DNA from: a virus
IMG/VR virus record: IMGVR_UViG_3300033145_001323
Span: 1-59,213 of that record
Strand: one strand, 5' to 3'
Length of the DNA: 59,213 bases
A model generated the notes under the pieces. The model did no database searches. It was not told the DNA's origin and worked only from the letters and a program-made list of their open reading frames with translations. Made by a program: the position numbers and the translations under genes. Shown piece after piece: positions 45,270 to 53,523 of this stretch (position 1 is its first letter; every line of letters starts with the position of its first letter).

Positions 45270-46005
45270 ATTTTATAATCATAAGTTTGATTTTGATAAT
45301 CAATATAAAGATAATTATAATGATTGGTTGAAAGCATTTGAAAAGTCTATTAAGAAACATGCAATAGATAATTGTTTTATAGGATTATCTTCTGGTTATG
45401 ATAGCGGGGTATTAAATAAAGAACTTTTAAAACAAGAAGTAGATTTTAAAGCATATGCTGTTTTTAATAATGAGAATAAAGAAGTGTTGAATAAAAGATT
45501 AAGTTATATTCTTAATTATCAAATAATCACAATGAATAGAATTTTGTGGCAAAAGTATTATGATTTTTTAAAAGGCAAAATAAATGATAAAGCAATAAAA
45601 GACAAAGCATCTATGGGCATAGCTTGTATATTTGAAATAGCTAAAGATGAAGGTAGAACAGTTTTTTTATCAGGGCAAGGAGCCGATGAAATTTATAGCG
45701 ATTATTCGCTTTTTCCTAGGCAAAGTACATTCAAGGGAATATATCCAGATAAATTATATGAGTGGCCGAATTTTCGCGGATATATGCAATTAGAATATCT
45801 TAATGGATTAGAAGATATAGCGAAAGTTTATGATATTGAAATTTGTTATCCATTTTTAGATGTAGATTTAATACAAGAATTTCTTTGGTTGAAAGTAGAA
45901 CTTAAAAATAAAAATTATAAAGCTCCTCTTTATCAGTATTTAACTAGGAATAAAATCCCTTTTGATGAAAATATTAAAAAGGGATTTCGTCCTGTTACTA
46001 CTTAA
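45244..46005 (+). CDS. asparagine-synthetase-like PP-loop amidotransferase domain (253 aa)
   Basis: The PP-loop SSGYDSG (49-55) and FLSGQGADEIYSDY (141-154) identify the synthetase half of AsnB-type enzymes; the N-terminal glutaminase is absent. The C-terminal part (EICYPFLDVDLIQEFLWL) fits as well. Such stand-alone domains adenylate a carboxylate for amide formation. In this island the substrate may be a sugar acid or a glycan-linked residue (inference). Confidence 0.82.
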   Translation: MWKNSELNKFYNHKFDFDNQYKDNYNDWLKAFEKSIKKHAIDNCFIGLSSGYDSGVLNKELLKQEVDFKAYAVFNNENKEVLNKRLSYILNYQIITMNRILWQKYYDFLKGKINDKAIKDKASMGIACIFEIAKDEGRTVFLSGQGADEIYSDYSLFPRQSTFKGIYPDKLYEWPNFRGYMQLEYLNGLEDIAKVYDIEICYPFLDVDLIQEFLWLKVELKNKNYKAPLYQYLTRNKIPFDENIKKGFRPVTT

Positions 46006-46009
46006 AATT

Positions 46010-46585
46010 ATGACAAAATTATGTAAATTAGCATATAAATATGGCACTGATAAATGTCCTCAAATATCTCATCCATATACACCCTTTTATTATGAATTAT
46101 TTAAGGATAAAAGAAATTCTATAAAAAAGGTTATTGAGGTTGGAATTGGTTCTAGAAGCACTATGCACTATCATCAAACCCATTATGTAACTGGTGCAAG
46201 TTTATATATGTGGCGTGACTTCTTTCCAAATGCTCAAATTTATGGAGTAGATATTCTTCCAGAAACAATGCTTGAAAGTGAACGAATAGAAACTTTTCTA
46301 TATGACCAAACAAAAAAAGAAGACTTAGAAAAGTTAATTGAAAAGACAGGTTCAGATATTGATATTTTTGTGGATGATGGATTACATTCTATGACTACTC
46401 AGGTAAATCTTTGTGAGGCTATAATGCCTATGCTTAAAAAAGATGTTATTTATATTATTGAAGATGTAATGTGGCCTAATAGAATTATTAGGGTGTTAAC
46501 TCAATATGATTGCTTCTCACCAGTTTTTCATGGGGCACAGCGTAAGGAGAATGTAATTATTATTAAAAACAAAGAAATAGACTAA
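46010..46585 (+). CDS. class I SAM methyltransferase (191 aa)
   Basis: LAYKYGTDKCPQISHPYTPF, VIEVGIGSRS (motif I), ASLYMWRDFFPNAQIYGVDI, and DIDIFVDDGLHSM. This is the type of small-molecule/sugar O-methyltransferase found in antibiotic and surface polysaccharide loci (CmcI/MycE-like). ATG at 46010 is chosen, just after the upstream stop. Confidence 0.8.
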   Translation: MTKLCKLAYKYGTDKCPQISHPYTPFYYELFKDKRNSIKKVIEVGIGSRSTMHYHQTHYVTGASLYMWRDFFPNAQIYGVDILPETMLESERIETFLYDQTKKEDLEKLIEKTGSDIDIFVDDGLHSMTTQVNLCEAIMPMLKKDVIYIIEDVMWPNRIIRVLTQYDCFSPVFHGAQRKENVIIIKNKEID

Positions 46586-46596
46586 ATATCAAAGAT

Positions 46597-47340
46597 ATGA
46601 AAAATCTTTTAATCTATATAAATGATAGAAAATGGTTCAATAAAGAGAACGAAATTTTTTTTAAGATTCAGATTGATAATAGTTTGGAGTTAGGCTGGAA
46701 ACCTAAGGATATAGTATTTATTGCCAATTTTGATTATGAATATAATGGAGTTAAATCATTATTAGTTCCTGATAATATATGTTGTGAAGGATGGGAAAAG
46801 TCAACAAAGACTATGGCAACTATATATTTATTCGATAATAATCTTATCCATGACGATATATATTGGTGTCATGATTTAGATGCTTGGCAACTAGAACCTA
46901 TTTCGGAGGAAGAATTAGATTTAAACAAAGATGTCGGTTTTTGTGATTATGGTAGAAAGCCAATGTGGCAATTAGGAAGTTATTTTTTTAAAAATACAGC
47001 TGGAGATATTTTTAGGGATATTGCTAATAGAGTAAAGCCAGGTTATGACTTATCTGGTCATGAATACAATGATGAATATGCTTTATTAAGTTTGACCTAT
47101 AATAATATTAATGGTATTAATAATAGAATAAAACGCATGAATATTACTTATGATTTTGGAATGAGGAAAATTGAACTTTGTTATCAAAAAGCCAATAAAC
47201 CCTTAAAAGTATTACATTTTTATCCTTATCTTAAATCAATGAATACACTTAAAATTGCAATGTATGGTAAGAATAGGATAAATAAACCATTAATGAATGA
47301 GAGATTAATTAAGATATTTAAAAAATATGGCATTAAGTAA
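46597..47340 (+). CDS. glycosyltransferase-like protein, paralogue of 48021 (247 aa)
   Basis: MKNLLIYINDRKWFNKENEI, QIDNSLELGWKPKDIVFIAN, DIYWCHDLDAWQLEPI, then LGSYFFKN and HFYPY. The HDLDA motif fits a metal-binding DxD of a GT-A fold. Together with 48021 it forms a pair of about 50% similar proteins. Confidence 0.65.
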   Translation: MKNLLIYINDRKWFNKENEIFFKIQIDNSLELGWKPKDIVFIANFDYEYNGVKSLLVPDNICCEGWEKSTKTMATIYLFDNNLIHDDIYWCHDLDAWQLEPISEEELDLNKDVGFCDYGRKPMWQLGSYFFKNTAGDIFRDIANRVKPGYDLSGHEYNDEYALLSLTYNNINGINNRIKRMNITYDFGMRKIELCYQKANKPLKVLHFYPYLKSMNTLKIAMYGKNRINKPLMNERLIKIFKKYGIK

Positions 47341-48019
47341 ATTAGTTAGTATTATATATTGTACTAGCAATCAGGAAGCTTTAGAATTTGAACAACGAAT
47401 TAAGGATAATATTTTAAAGGTTTGTGGAAATCTTCCAATTATTAGCGTATCTCAGAAACCTATAGATTTTGGCAAGAATATTTGTGTAGGTGATGATGTG
47501 GGTGTTTCAGGATTCAATTTTTTCCGCCAAGTCCAAATAGCCTGTGAAACAGCAAAAACAAAATTCGTAGTATCAGCCGAAGCAGATTGTTTATATCCTA
47601 AAGATTATTTTGAATTTATTCCACCGACAGATGATAAATGTTATAGAAATAGCAATTTGTACGTTATGGCTCATAAACGACCCATCTTTTGGAAGAAAGA
47701 AGAAGGAGCAACACATGCTCAAATAATTAGTAGAGAGTATTATTTAAAAAGATTAAATAAATTATTTAAAGGAGCACCCCAATGGTGTGCTGAAGAAAAG
47801 AATTTTCCAAGAGAAAGGCATAGAAAAGTAGATGTATTTGAGCCTAATGAAATTATACATTATCAAACTAAAAACCCTGTAGTTCAGATTAAAACAAGTA
47901 GTTCGATGAGGCACTATACTTGTAGTGACAGAAAAGATAGATATAATATTCCATACTGGGGGGGTAGTATAAAATTTAGAGAAAAATATTACGATATAAA
48001 AAAGGGAAGAAAACATTAA
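47327..48019 (+). CDS. GT-A-like protein (230 aa)
   Basis: VSIIYCTSNQEALEFEQRIK, PIISVSQKPIDFGKNICVGD, KFVVSAEADCLYPKDYFEFI. Member of the same family as 43178 and 50752. Overlaps the upstream gene by 14 bases. Confidence 0.7.
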   Translation: MALSKLVSIIYCTSNQEALEFEQRIKDNILKVCGNLPIISVSQKPIDFGKNICVGDDVGVSGFNFFRQVQIACETAKTKFVVSAEADCLYPKDYFEFIPPTDDKCYRNSNLYVMAHKRPIFWKKEEGATHAQIISREYYLKRLNKLFKGAPQWCAEEKNFPRERHRKVDVFEPNEIIHYQTKNPVVQIKTSSSMRHYTCSDRKDRYNIPYWGGSIKFREKYYDIKKGRKH

Positions 48020-48020
48020 T

Positions 48021-48803
48021 ATGAAAAACTTATTACTTTGGATACATCCTAAAAAGACATTTTGGGACAAATATGAACGAAATCTACCCGCTTTGGTAAA
48101 GATTCAAATTGACAATAGTTTGGATTTGGGTTGGAAAAGAGAAGACATAGTGTTAGTAACTAATTTCCCATATGAATATAATGGTATTAAAGCAAGAGTT
48201 ATAGAGGATTCTTATTATTGTGAACATTGGGGTAAGTCTAGTAAGATTCCCGTAATAATCAAACTTTTAAAAGATGGCACGGTTAAGCCAGGAGAATTGT
48301 GGTGGTTTCATGACTTTGACGCTTTTCAAGTTCACCCCATAACAGAAGAGGAGCTTGAATTGGGTTATGCAGTAGTCGGTTTTACAGACTATGGATGGTT
48401 TAAAAAATGGAATACAGGAAGTATATTTTTTAAAAAGAATTCAATTAAAGTATTTGAATGGTTAAGAAATGAACTTCAGAAACTTCAGATTGATGAAGAA
48501 AGAGCATTGGAATCTTTGACAAAAAGAAATTATCAATATATTAATAGTTATTATAAAAGATTAAATATAACCTATAACTTCCCATGTGGTTTAAATGGAC
48601 AAAGAAGATTACATATTACTGAGCCAATGGCAACAAAACCAATTAAGATACTGCATTTTCATCCAGAATATTCATATTCTTATAATAAAATTAATCTTTT
48701 GAATGGTATATGTGGTGATAATGAGTTAAAAATTAATTTTGTGGGGGATCGGTTACTTAAAATATTTAAGAAACATTTACCTCATTTATGTCCTAAAAAA
48801 TAA
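48021..48803 (+). CDS. glycosyltransferase-like protein, paralogue of 46597 (260 aa)
   Basis: MKNLLLWIHPKKTFWDKYER, QIDNSLDLGWKREDIVLVTN, LWWFHDFDAFQVHPI, then ILHFHPEY. Same architecture as 46597; the pair 46597-47327 followed by 48021 suggests a duplicated module. Confidence 0.65.
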   Translation: MKNLLLWIHPKKTFWDKYERNLPALVKIQIDNSLDLGWKREDIVLVTNFPYEYNGIKARVIEDSYYCEHWGKSSKIPVIIKLLKDGTVKPGELWWFHDFDAFQVHPITEEELELGYAVVGFTDYGWFKKWNTGSIFFKKNSIKVFEWLRNELQKLQIDEERALESLTKRNYQYINSYYKRLNITYNFPCGLNGQRRLHITEPMATKPIKILHFHPEYSYSYNKINLLNGICGDNELKINFVGDRLLKIFKKHLPHLCPKK

Positions 48804-48816
48804 ATATATTAGTAAT

Positions 48817-49461
48817 ATGAAATTAATTAACGCTATTAATAATGAAAAAGGAAGTCCATATTGGGTCCCAGATTGCACACGTGATGAATTACCTGAATTA
48901 TTTAAAGAACTCGGTTTTAAAATAGGAGCTGAAATAGGAGTTTCATTGGGACTTAATTTAGAATTATATTGTAAGGCTGGTTTTCAAATGTATGGAATTG
49001 ACCAGTGGGAAGATTATGAAGACGAAAAATATAGACCCATATCATGGTTAGCTAGAAGAGGAATAATAACTAAAACATTTGATGATGTATATAGAATGGC
49101 AAATGAAAGATTATCTAAATATTCTAATTGTACTTTAATTAAAAAAATGTCAATGGATGCTCTGGCTGACATTCCTGATTGTAGTCTAGATTTTGTTTAC
49201 ATAGATGGCAACCATATGTATGGATATGTTGCTATGGATCTAATGCAGTGGTCAAAAAAGATTAGAAAAGGTGGAATTATATCGGGGCATGATTATTATG
49301 ATATGAAAGGTGATAAATGTATTCGTCAAGTTGGACATGCAGTTGACGGATTTATTAAATCATTTAACATAGACAATTGGTATGTTTTAGGTCGTAAGCA
49401 TCCAAAAGAAGGAGAAAAAACAGAACGAATATTGAGCTTCATGCTCATTAAAAACTGGTAA
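48817..49461 (+). CDS. SAM methyltransferase, tandem copy 1 (214 aa)
   Basis: INNEKGSPYWVPDCTRDELP, GAEIGVSLGLNLELYC (motif I), MYGIDQW, SLDFVYIDGNHMYGYVAMDL, GGIISGHDYY. Methyltransf_24-type. The ATG at 48817 is preferred over an in-frame start 26 codons upstream, because the two downstream copies begin at the same point. Confidence 0.82.
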   Translation: MKLINAINNEKGSPYWVPDCTRDELPELFKELGFKIGAEIGVSLGLNLELYCKAGFQMYGIDQWEDYEDEKYRPISWLARRGIITKTFDDVYRMANERLSKYSNCTLIKKMSMDALADIPDCSLDFVYIDGNHMYGYVAMDLMQWSKKIRKGGIISGHDYYDMKGDKCIRQVGHAVDGFIKSFNIDNWYVLGRKHPKEGEKTERILSFMLIKNW

Positions 49462-49467
49462 AAAAAT

Positions 49468-50100
49468 ATGAAAATTATAGAAGGAATTAAGCATAAAGGT
49501 CATCCATATTACATTCCTGATTGTTCTAGAGATGATTTACCTGAATTTTTTAAGGAATTAGGGTTTAAGGTCGGGGCTGAAATTGGAGTTTCTGATGGTA
49601 AAAATCTTGAAAAATATTGTAAGGCAGGACTTACAATGTATGGTATTGACCCATGGAGTAATGATGATGATGATATTTATAACAATCCTTTCAATAAAAC
49701 TAAACCATATAAAAATATGGGTGATGTTTACAATTTGGCAGTTGAAAAATTATCTTCATATCCTAATTGTACTCTAATCCGCAAAACATCTTTAAATGCA
49801 CTTAAAGATATTCCTAAACGCAGTTTAGATTTTGTTTATATAGATGGTAATCATATGTATGGATATGTTGCTATGGATTTAATGTCATGGGCTCATAAAG
49901 TAAAAAAGAGTGGGATTATAGCAGGACATGATTATTATCGCATTGGGGGTAGTAGAACTACTCGTCAAATTAAACCTGCAGTAGAAGGATATATTAAAGC
50001 ATTTGATATAGACCATTGGTATGTTTTGGGCAAAAAAGAGCCTCGTAGTGGGGAAATTAATGATAAAGAATTAAGTTTTATGTTTTTTAAGCATTGGTAA
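49468..50100 (+). CDS. SAM methyltransferase, tandem copy 2 (210 aa)
   Basis: HKGHPYYIPDCSRDDLPEFF, VGAEIGVSDGKNLEKYC, MYGIDPW, SLDFVYIDGNHMYGYVAMDL. Closely related to copy 1. Confidence 0.82.
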   Translation: MKIIEGIKHKGHPYYIPDCSRDDLPEFFKELGFKVGAEIGVSDGKNLEKYCKAGLTMYGIDPWSNDDDDIYNNPFNKTKPYKNMGDVYNLAVEKLSSYPNCTLIRKTSLNALKDIPKRSLDFVYIDGNHMYGYVAMDLMSWAHKVKKSGIIAGHDYYRIGGSRTTRQIKPAVEGYIKAFDIDHWYVLGKKEPRSGEINDKELSFMFFKHW

Positions 50101-50123
50101 TTAATAATTAAAAAAATAAATAT

Positions 50124-50747
50124 ATGAAAATAAAAGAAGCAATTACACAAAAAGGTAGTCCATTTCATATCCCTGACTGTAGTAGAGATGAATTACCTAA
50201 GTTTTTTAAAGAAATAGGTTTTACAGTCGGAGCGGAAATCGGTGCATATAAGGGGGCGTTTACCGAAGTGTTTTGTAAAGAAGGATTAAAAATGTATGCC
50301 ATAGATCCGTGGATGGCATATGGAGGGGCTGGTAGAACACAGAAAAAACAGGATCGACAAGATTTTTTATATAAGCATACTGAACGAACATTAGCGCCAT
50401 ATGATGATTGTAAAATTATTAGAAAAACCTCAGTAGATGCATTAAGTGATTTTAAAGATGATTCACTGGACTTTGTTTATATAGATGGCGACCATGAATT
50501 TAGCCACATTGCTACAGATATAGTAGAATGGACGAAGAAGGTTAAGGTTGGAGGAGTGGTGTCGGGGCATGATTATTTTTGCACCGATCCACATGCAAGA
50601 AACCTTGTATGTCATGTTGGACCTATTATTGATGCTTATGTAAAAGTTTTTGGTATAGAAAATTTCTATACTTTAGGGCGAAGTAAGCCATTAAACAAAG
50701 AAGCCAAAGACGATAAATATTTAAGTTGGATGTTTTTTAGAAAATAA
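50124..50747 (+). CDS. SAM methyltransferase, tandem copy 3 (207 aa)
   Basis: QKGSPFHIPDCSRDELPKFF, VGAEIGAYKGAFTEVFC, MYAIDPW, SLDFVYIDGDHEFSHIATDI. More diverged than copies 1 and 2, so the substrate may differ. Confidence 0.82.
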   Translation: MKIKEAITQKGSPFHIPDCSRDELPKFFKEIGFTVGAEIGAYKGAFTEVFCKEGLKMYAIDPWMAYGGAGRTQKKQDRQDFLYKHTERTLAPYDDCKIIRKTSVDALSDFKDDSLDFVYIDGDHEFSHIATDIVEWTKKVKVGGVVSGHDYFCTDPHARNLVCHVGPIIDAYVKVFGIENFYTLGRSKPLNKEAKDDKYLSWMFFRK

Positions 50748-50751
50748 AATT

Positions 50752-51507
50752 ATGAATAATAAAGAAAAAGGAATTATTTTTTACACTGATAGTAGAATTA
50801 AGTCTCCAGTTAAGGAAGTAGTAATGGACTTGATTAAAAAAGCAGAATTGCCTATTGTTTCGTGTTCACTTCAACCATTAGATTTTGGTAAAAATGTAGT
50901 GTTTGATGGAGAGAGAGGGTATTGTTCTATGATTACGCAAATAAAGATTGCCCTAGAAAACCTTGATACTAAGTATGTTTTCTTTAATGAACATGATGTC
51001 CTTTATCCAAAAAGTCATTACGATTTTACCCCATCAAAAGATGATGTTTTTTATTATAACATTAATGCATGGAGATGGTGGATTGTGGGTGGGTGGGCTA
51101 TCACATATGACCAGCTTCATTCACTTTCAGGAATGTGTTGTAATAGGGAATTTGCTTTAGAGCATTATAAAGCAAGAATAAGGAAGATGGAAGAGTTGGG
51201 ATTGGATAAATTTAGAAGTAGAGAGCCAAGATATGCAAGAAAATTTGGGTACGAACCAGGCACTAAACCAAGGCGAAGAGGAGGATTCTCGGATGATGTA
51301 TTTGAAACTTGGAAATCCGAAAAGCCTATTGTAGACATACGACACACCAGAACATTTTCTGCTCCGAAAATATGTCTGGAGGATTTCAAGCATGTCCCGT
51401 CGAATTGGAAACAAATCGATTACAAGGACATTCCTGGATGGAATCTTGATGAATTATTGGATATAGAGAATATTCCTCTTCCATTTTCACTTTTAAAAAA
51501 CCGATAA
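50752..51507 (+). CDS. GT-A-like protein (251 aa)
   Basis: GIIFYTDSRIKSPVKEVVMD, PIVSCSLQPLDFGKNVVFDG, KYVFFNEHDVLYPKSHYDF. Third member of the 43178/47327 family, with EHD in place of EDD. C-terminal region is specific. Confidence 0.68.
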   Translation: MNNKEKGIIFYTDSRIKSPVKEVVMDLIKKAELPIVSCSLQPLDFGKNVVFDGERGYCSMITQIKIALENLDTKYVFFNEHDVLYPKSHYDFTPSKDDVFYYNINAWRWWIVGGWAITYDQLHSLSGMCCNREFALEHYKARIRKMEELGLDKFRSREPRYARKFGYEPGTKPRRRGGFSDDVFETWKSEKPIVDIRHTRTFSAPKICLEDFKHVPSNWKQIDYKDIPGWNLDELLDIENIPLPFSLLKNR

Positions 51508-51509
51508 AT

Positions 51510-51809
51510 ATGAAAGGATATGATATTGATGGAGTTATCACAAATAAAGTTATACCAGAAAAGGGTTCAGTGATTATATCTGGACGAACTTTTGCTGAAT
51601 ATGATGATTTAGTAAAACAATTAGCTCAAACTTATCTAGTGTATATTAGAGGAATTGGAAAATACGGAGATAAGGAAGCTGCTGGTAAATTTAAAGCAAT
51701 GATGATTAAGTATCTTAAAATAACTGAATTTTATGAAGATGATGATGTTCAGATTAAAATTATTAAAAAAGAAAATCCCAATTGTTTAATACATAAAATA
51801 GTTCTTTAA
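51510..51809 (+). CDS. HAD-like protein (99 aa)
   Basis: It begins MKGYDIDGVITNKVIPEKGS, with the DxDGVxT motif I of HAD hydrolases. It continues SVIISGRTFAEYDDL (motif II-like Ser) and ITEFYEDDDVQIKII (DD of motif IV). A minimal HAD without a cap, plausible as a sugar-phosphate phosphatase in this island. Confidence 0.65.
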   Translation: MKGYDIDGVITNKVIPEKGSVIISGRTFAEYDDLVKQLAQTYLVYIRGIGKYGDKEAAGKFKAMMIKYLKITEFYEDDDVQIKIIKKENPNCLIHKIVL

Positions 51810-51822
51810 GGAGGTGATAAAG

Positions 51823-51993
51823 ATGAGGCACTTAGTAAATATTCAAATACTTGAAGAAGATGGTTATGAATTGGTTGAGAAAGCATTTATTAAGTATTTA
51901 GAGCAGACTGGCAAGTTTAATGTAACGCAGTTCGACAGGATGGAGATTATTTCTTCAAGGGAAATCAAAAAGGGCAAAGAATCGCCAAAATAA
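51823..51993 (+). CDS. hypothetical protein (56 aa)
   Basis: MRHLVNIQILEEDGYELVEK, a helical acidic part, and a basic tail. It has a strong AAGGAGGTGATAAAG leader, unusual in this arm. A GGGG/CCCC hairpin without a T run follows its stop. Not recognised. Confidence 0.5.
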   Translation: MRHLVNIQILEEDGYELVEKAFIKYLEQTGKFNVTQFDRMEIISSREIKKGKESPK

Positions 51994-52039
51994 CAATGGG
52001 GGGAATTAAAAACTCCCCTCAAATAATAAATAAAATATT

Positions 52040-52471
52040 ATGAAAAATATAAAATTAACACAGGGGAAATCCACATTGGTGGATGATGAGGATTTTGAGT
52101 TTTTGAATCAATGGAAGTGGTATATTAGTAGTCATAATTATGCAACAACGACTGTGGTTCCTCATTTATATATGCATAGAATTGTGAATAAAACTCCAAA
52201 GGGTCTTTTAACAGATCATATTAATAGGAATACACTCGATAATAGAAAAATAAATTTAAGAGTGGCTGATAAAAGATTAAATAGCATAAACAGTGGATTG
52301 CAATCGAATAATACCTCTGGTTATAGGGGTATTTCTTGGAATAAACGACGTAGTAAATGGGAAACTTATATTTGGAATAATGGATTAAGAATCCAGTTAG
52401 GAAATTATAAAATAATAAAAGATGCTGTTTTTGCAAGAAAACAAGCAGAACTAAAATACCATGCAATATAA
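52040..52471 (+). CDS. HNH/AP2 homing endonuclease (143 aa)
   Basis: IKLTQGKSTLVDDEDFEFLN, YMHRIVNKTPKGLLTDHINR, NTLDNRKINLRVADKRLNSI (HNH), and NTSGYRGISWNKRRSKWETY with LGNYKIIKDAVFARKQAELK (AP2 DNA-binding domain). A typical free-standing phage homing endonuclease. It overlaps the next glycosyltransferase gene by 11 bases. Confidence 0.9.
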   Translation: MKNIKLTQGKSTLVDDEDFEFLNQWKWYISSHNYATTTVVPHLYMHRIVNKTPKGLLTDHINRNTLDNRKINLRVADKRLNSINSGLQSNNTSGYRGISWNKRRSKWETYIWNNGLRIQLGNYKIIKDAVFARKQAELKYHAI

Positions 52472-53438
52472 ATTATCAGTTTGTTTACCAGCAAGAAACG
52501 AAATGTTTCTTAAAAATACAGTTGAAGATATATTAAAAAACAAGGAAGACGACACAGAAATTATTGTCGGATTAGATGGTGAATGGGCGAATCCTCCACT
52601 AATCCAACACCCAGACGTAAATGTGATTCATGTTCCTAAAGCTATTGGTCAAAGAGGAATCACAAATTTATGTGTAAAACTAAGTAAGGCAAAGTATATA
52701 ATGAAGGCAGATTCACACTGTTCCTTTGATAAGGGCTTTGACCGTAAAATGATAGAAGGATTCAAAAAAACAGGTGATAATGTAACGGCTGTGCCGATTA
52801 TGCGGAATCTCTGGGCCTATGACTGGAAATGTTATCACTGTGGATGGAAGAAATATCAAGGTCCAACTCCTGAAAAATGTGAACAATGTGGTAAAACTGA
52901 TAAAATTAGGAGAAAAATGCTCTGGATAGGTAAACATAATCCTCAATCTGTTAGTTATTGTTTCGATTCAGAACCACATTTTCAATATTTTGAGGATTAT
53001 AAACATAGAGAACCATATTTAACAGATATAAAAACTGGATTCACAGAAACAATGAGTTTACAGGGTTCGTGCTTTATGTGCACAAGAGATAAATATTGGG
53101 AACTCAAATTATGTGATGAAGAGTTTGGTTCATGGGGCAATCAAGGAATAGAATTGACTTGTAAAACATGGTTATCTGGTGGAAAAGTACTAATTAATCA
53201 TAATACTTGGTATGCCCATATGTTTAGAACTCAAGGTGGAGATTTCTCTTTTCCTTATGAACAAAGAGGAGGAGACGTTGCAAGAACAAAGGCAAAAATA
53301 AGAAAACAAGTTTGGTTGGGTAAACTACCTGGACAAAAATTGCCCTTAAGTTGGTTAATAAAGCGTTTTATGCCGATTCCTGGGTGGGATGAAGAGAAAA
53401 TAAAAGAATTGAAGAAAAGTGAAAAAAAGATGAAATAG
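52461..53438 (+). CDS. GT2 glycosyltransferase with inserted zinc ribbon (325 aa)
   Basis: LSVCLPARNEMFLKNTVEDI, IIVGLDGEWANPPL, GQRGITNLCVKLSKAKYIMK, and ADSHC (metal site). Then a zinc ribbon (WKCYHCGWKK...EKCEQCGK, about residues 125-150) is inserted before the acceptor half (TETMSLQGSCFMCTRD, CKTWLSGGKVLINHNTWYAH). The tail WLIKRFMPIPGWDEEKIKEL recurs in the fragment at 53524. Confidence 0.88.
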   Translation: MQYKLSVCLPARNEMFLKNTVEDILKNKEDDTEIIVGLDGEWANPPLIQHPDVNVIHVPKAIGQRGITNLCVKLSKAKYIMKADSHCSFDKGFDRKMIEGFKKTGDNVTAVPIMRNLWAYDWKCYHCGWKKYQGPTPEKCEQCGKTDKIRRKMLWIGKHNPQSVSYCFDSEPHFQYFEDYKHREPYLTDIKTGFTETMSLQGSCFMCTRDKYWELKLCDEEFGSWGNQGIELTCKTWLSGGKVLINHNTWYAHMFRTQGGDFSFPYEQRGGDVARTKAKIRKQVWLGKLPGQKLPLSWLIKRFMPIPGWDEEKIKELKKSEKKMK

Positions 53439-53453
53439 TGCACCATGATGCAC
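53438..53453. promoter_or_regulatory. GTGCAC dyad, copy 11 (one mismatch)
   Basis: GTGCAC-CATG-ATGCAC overlaps the last base of the glycosyltransferase stop codon and precedes the terminator by 10 bp. Confidence 0.6.
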
Positions 53454-53463
53454 ATACTAAAAT

Positions 53464-53487
53464 CCCACCCATTACAGGTGGGTTTTT
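53464..53487 (+). terminator. intrinsic terminator ending the glycan island
   Basis: CCCACC-CATTACA-GGTGGG followed by TTTTT. Confidence 0.88.
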
Positions 53488-53493
53488 CTATAT

Positions 53494-53521
53494 TTGACCC
53501 AATGGGTCAAGATTGTATATT
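53494..53521 (+). promoter_or_regulatory. rightward TTGACC promoter 5 with operator-like palindrome
   Basis: TTGACC (53494-53499), 16 bp, TATATT (53516-53521). The -35 is one arm of a perfect TTGACCC-AAT-GGGTCAA palindrome. Confidence 0.6.
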
Positions 53522-53523
53522 AT

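Noticed and set aside
53494-53523. Start of the 53524 fragment at TTG 53494
   Set aside because: This TTG is the -35 of a good promoter, so the transcript would not contain it.
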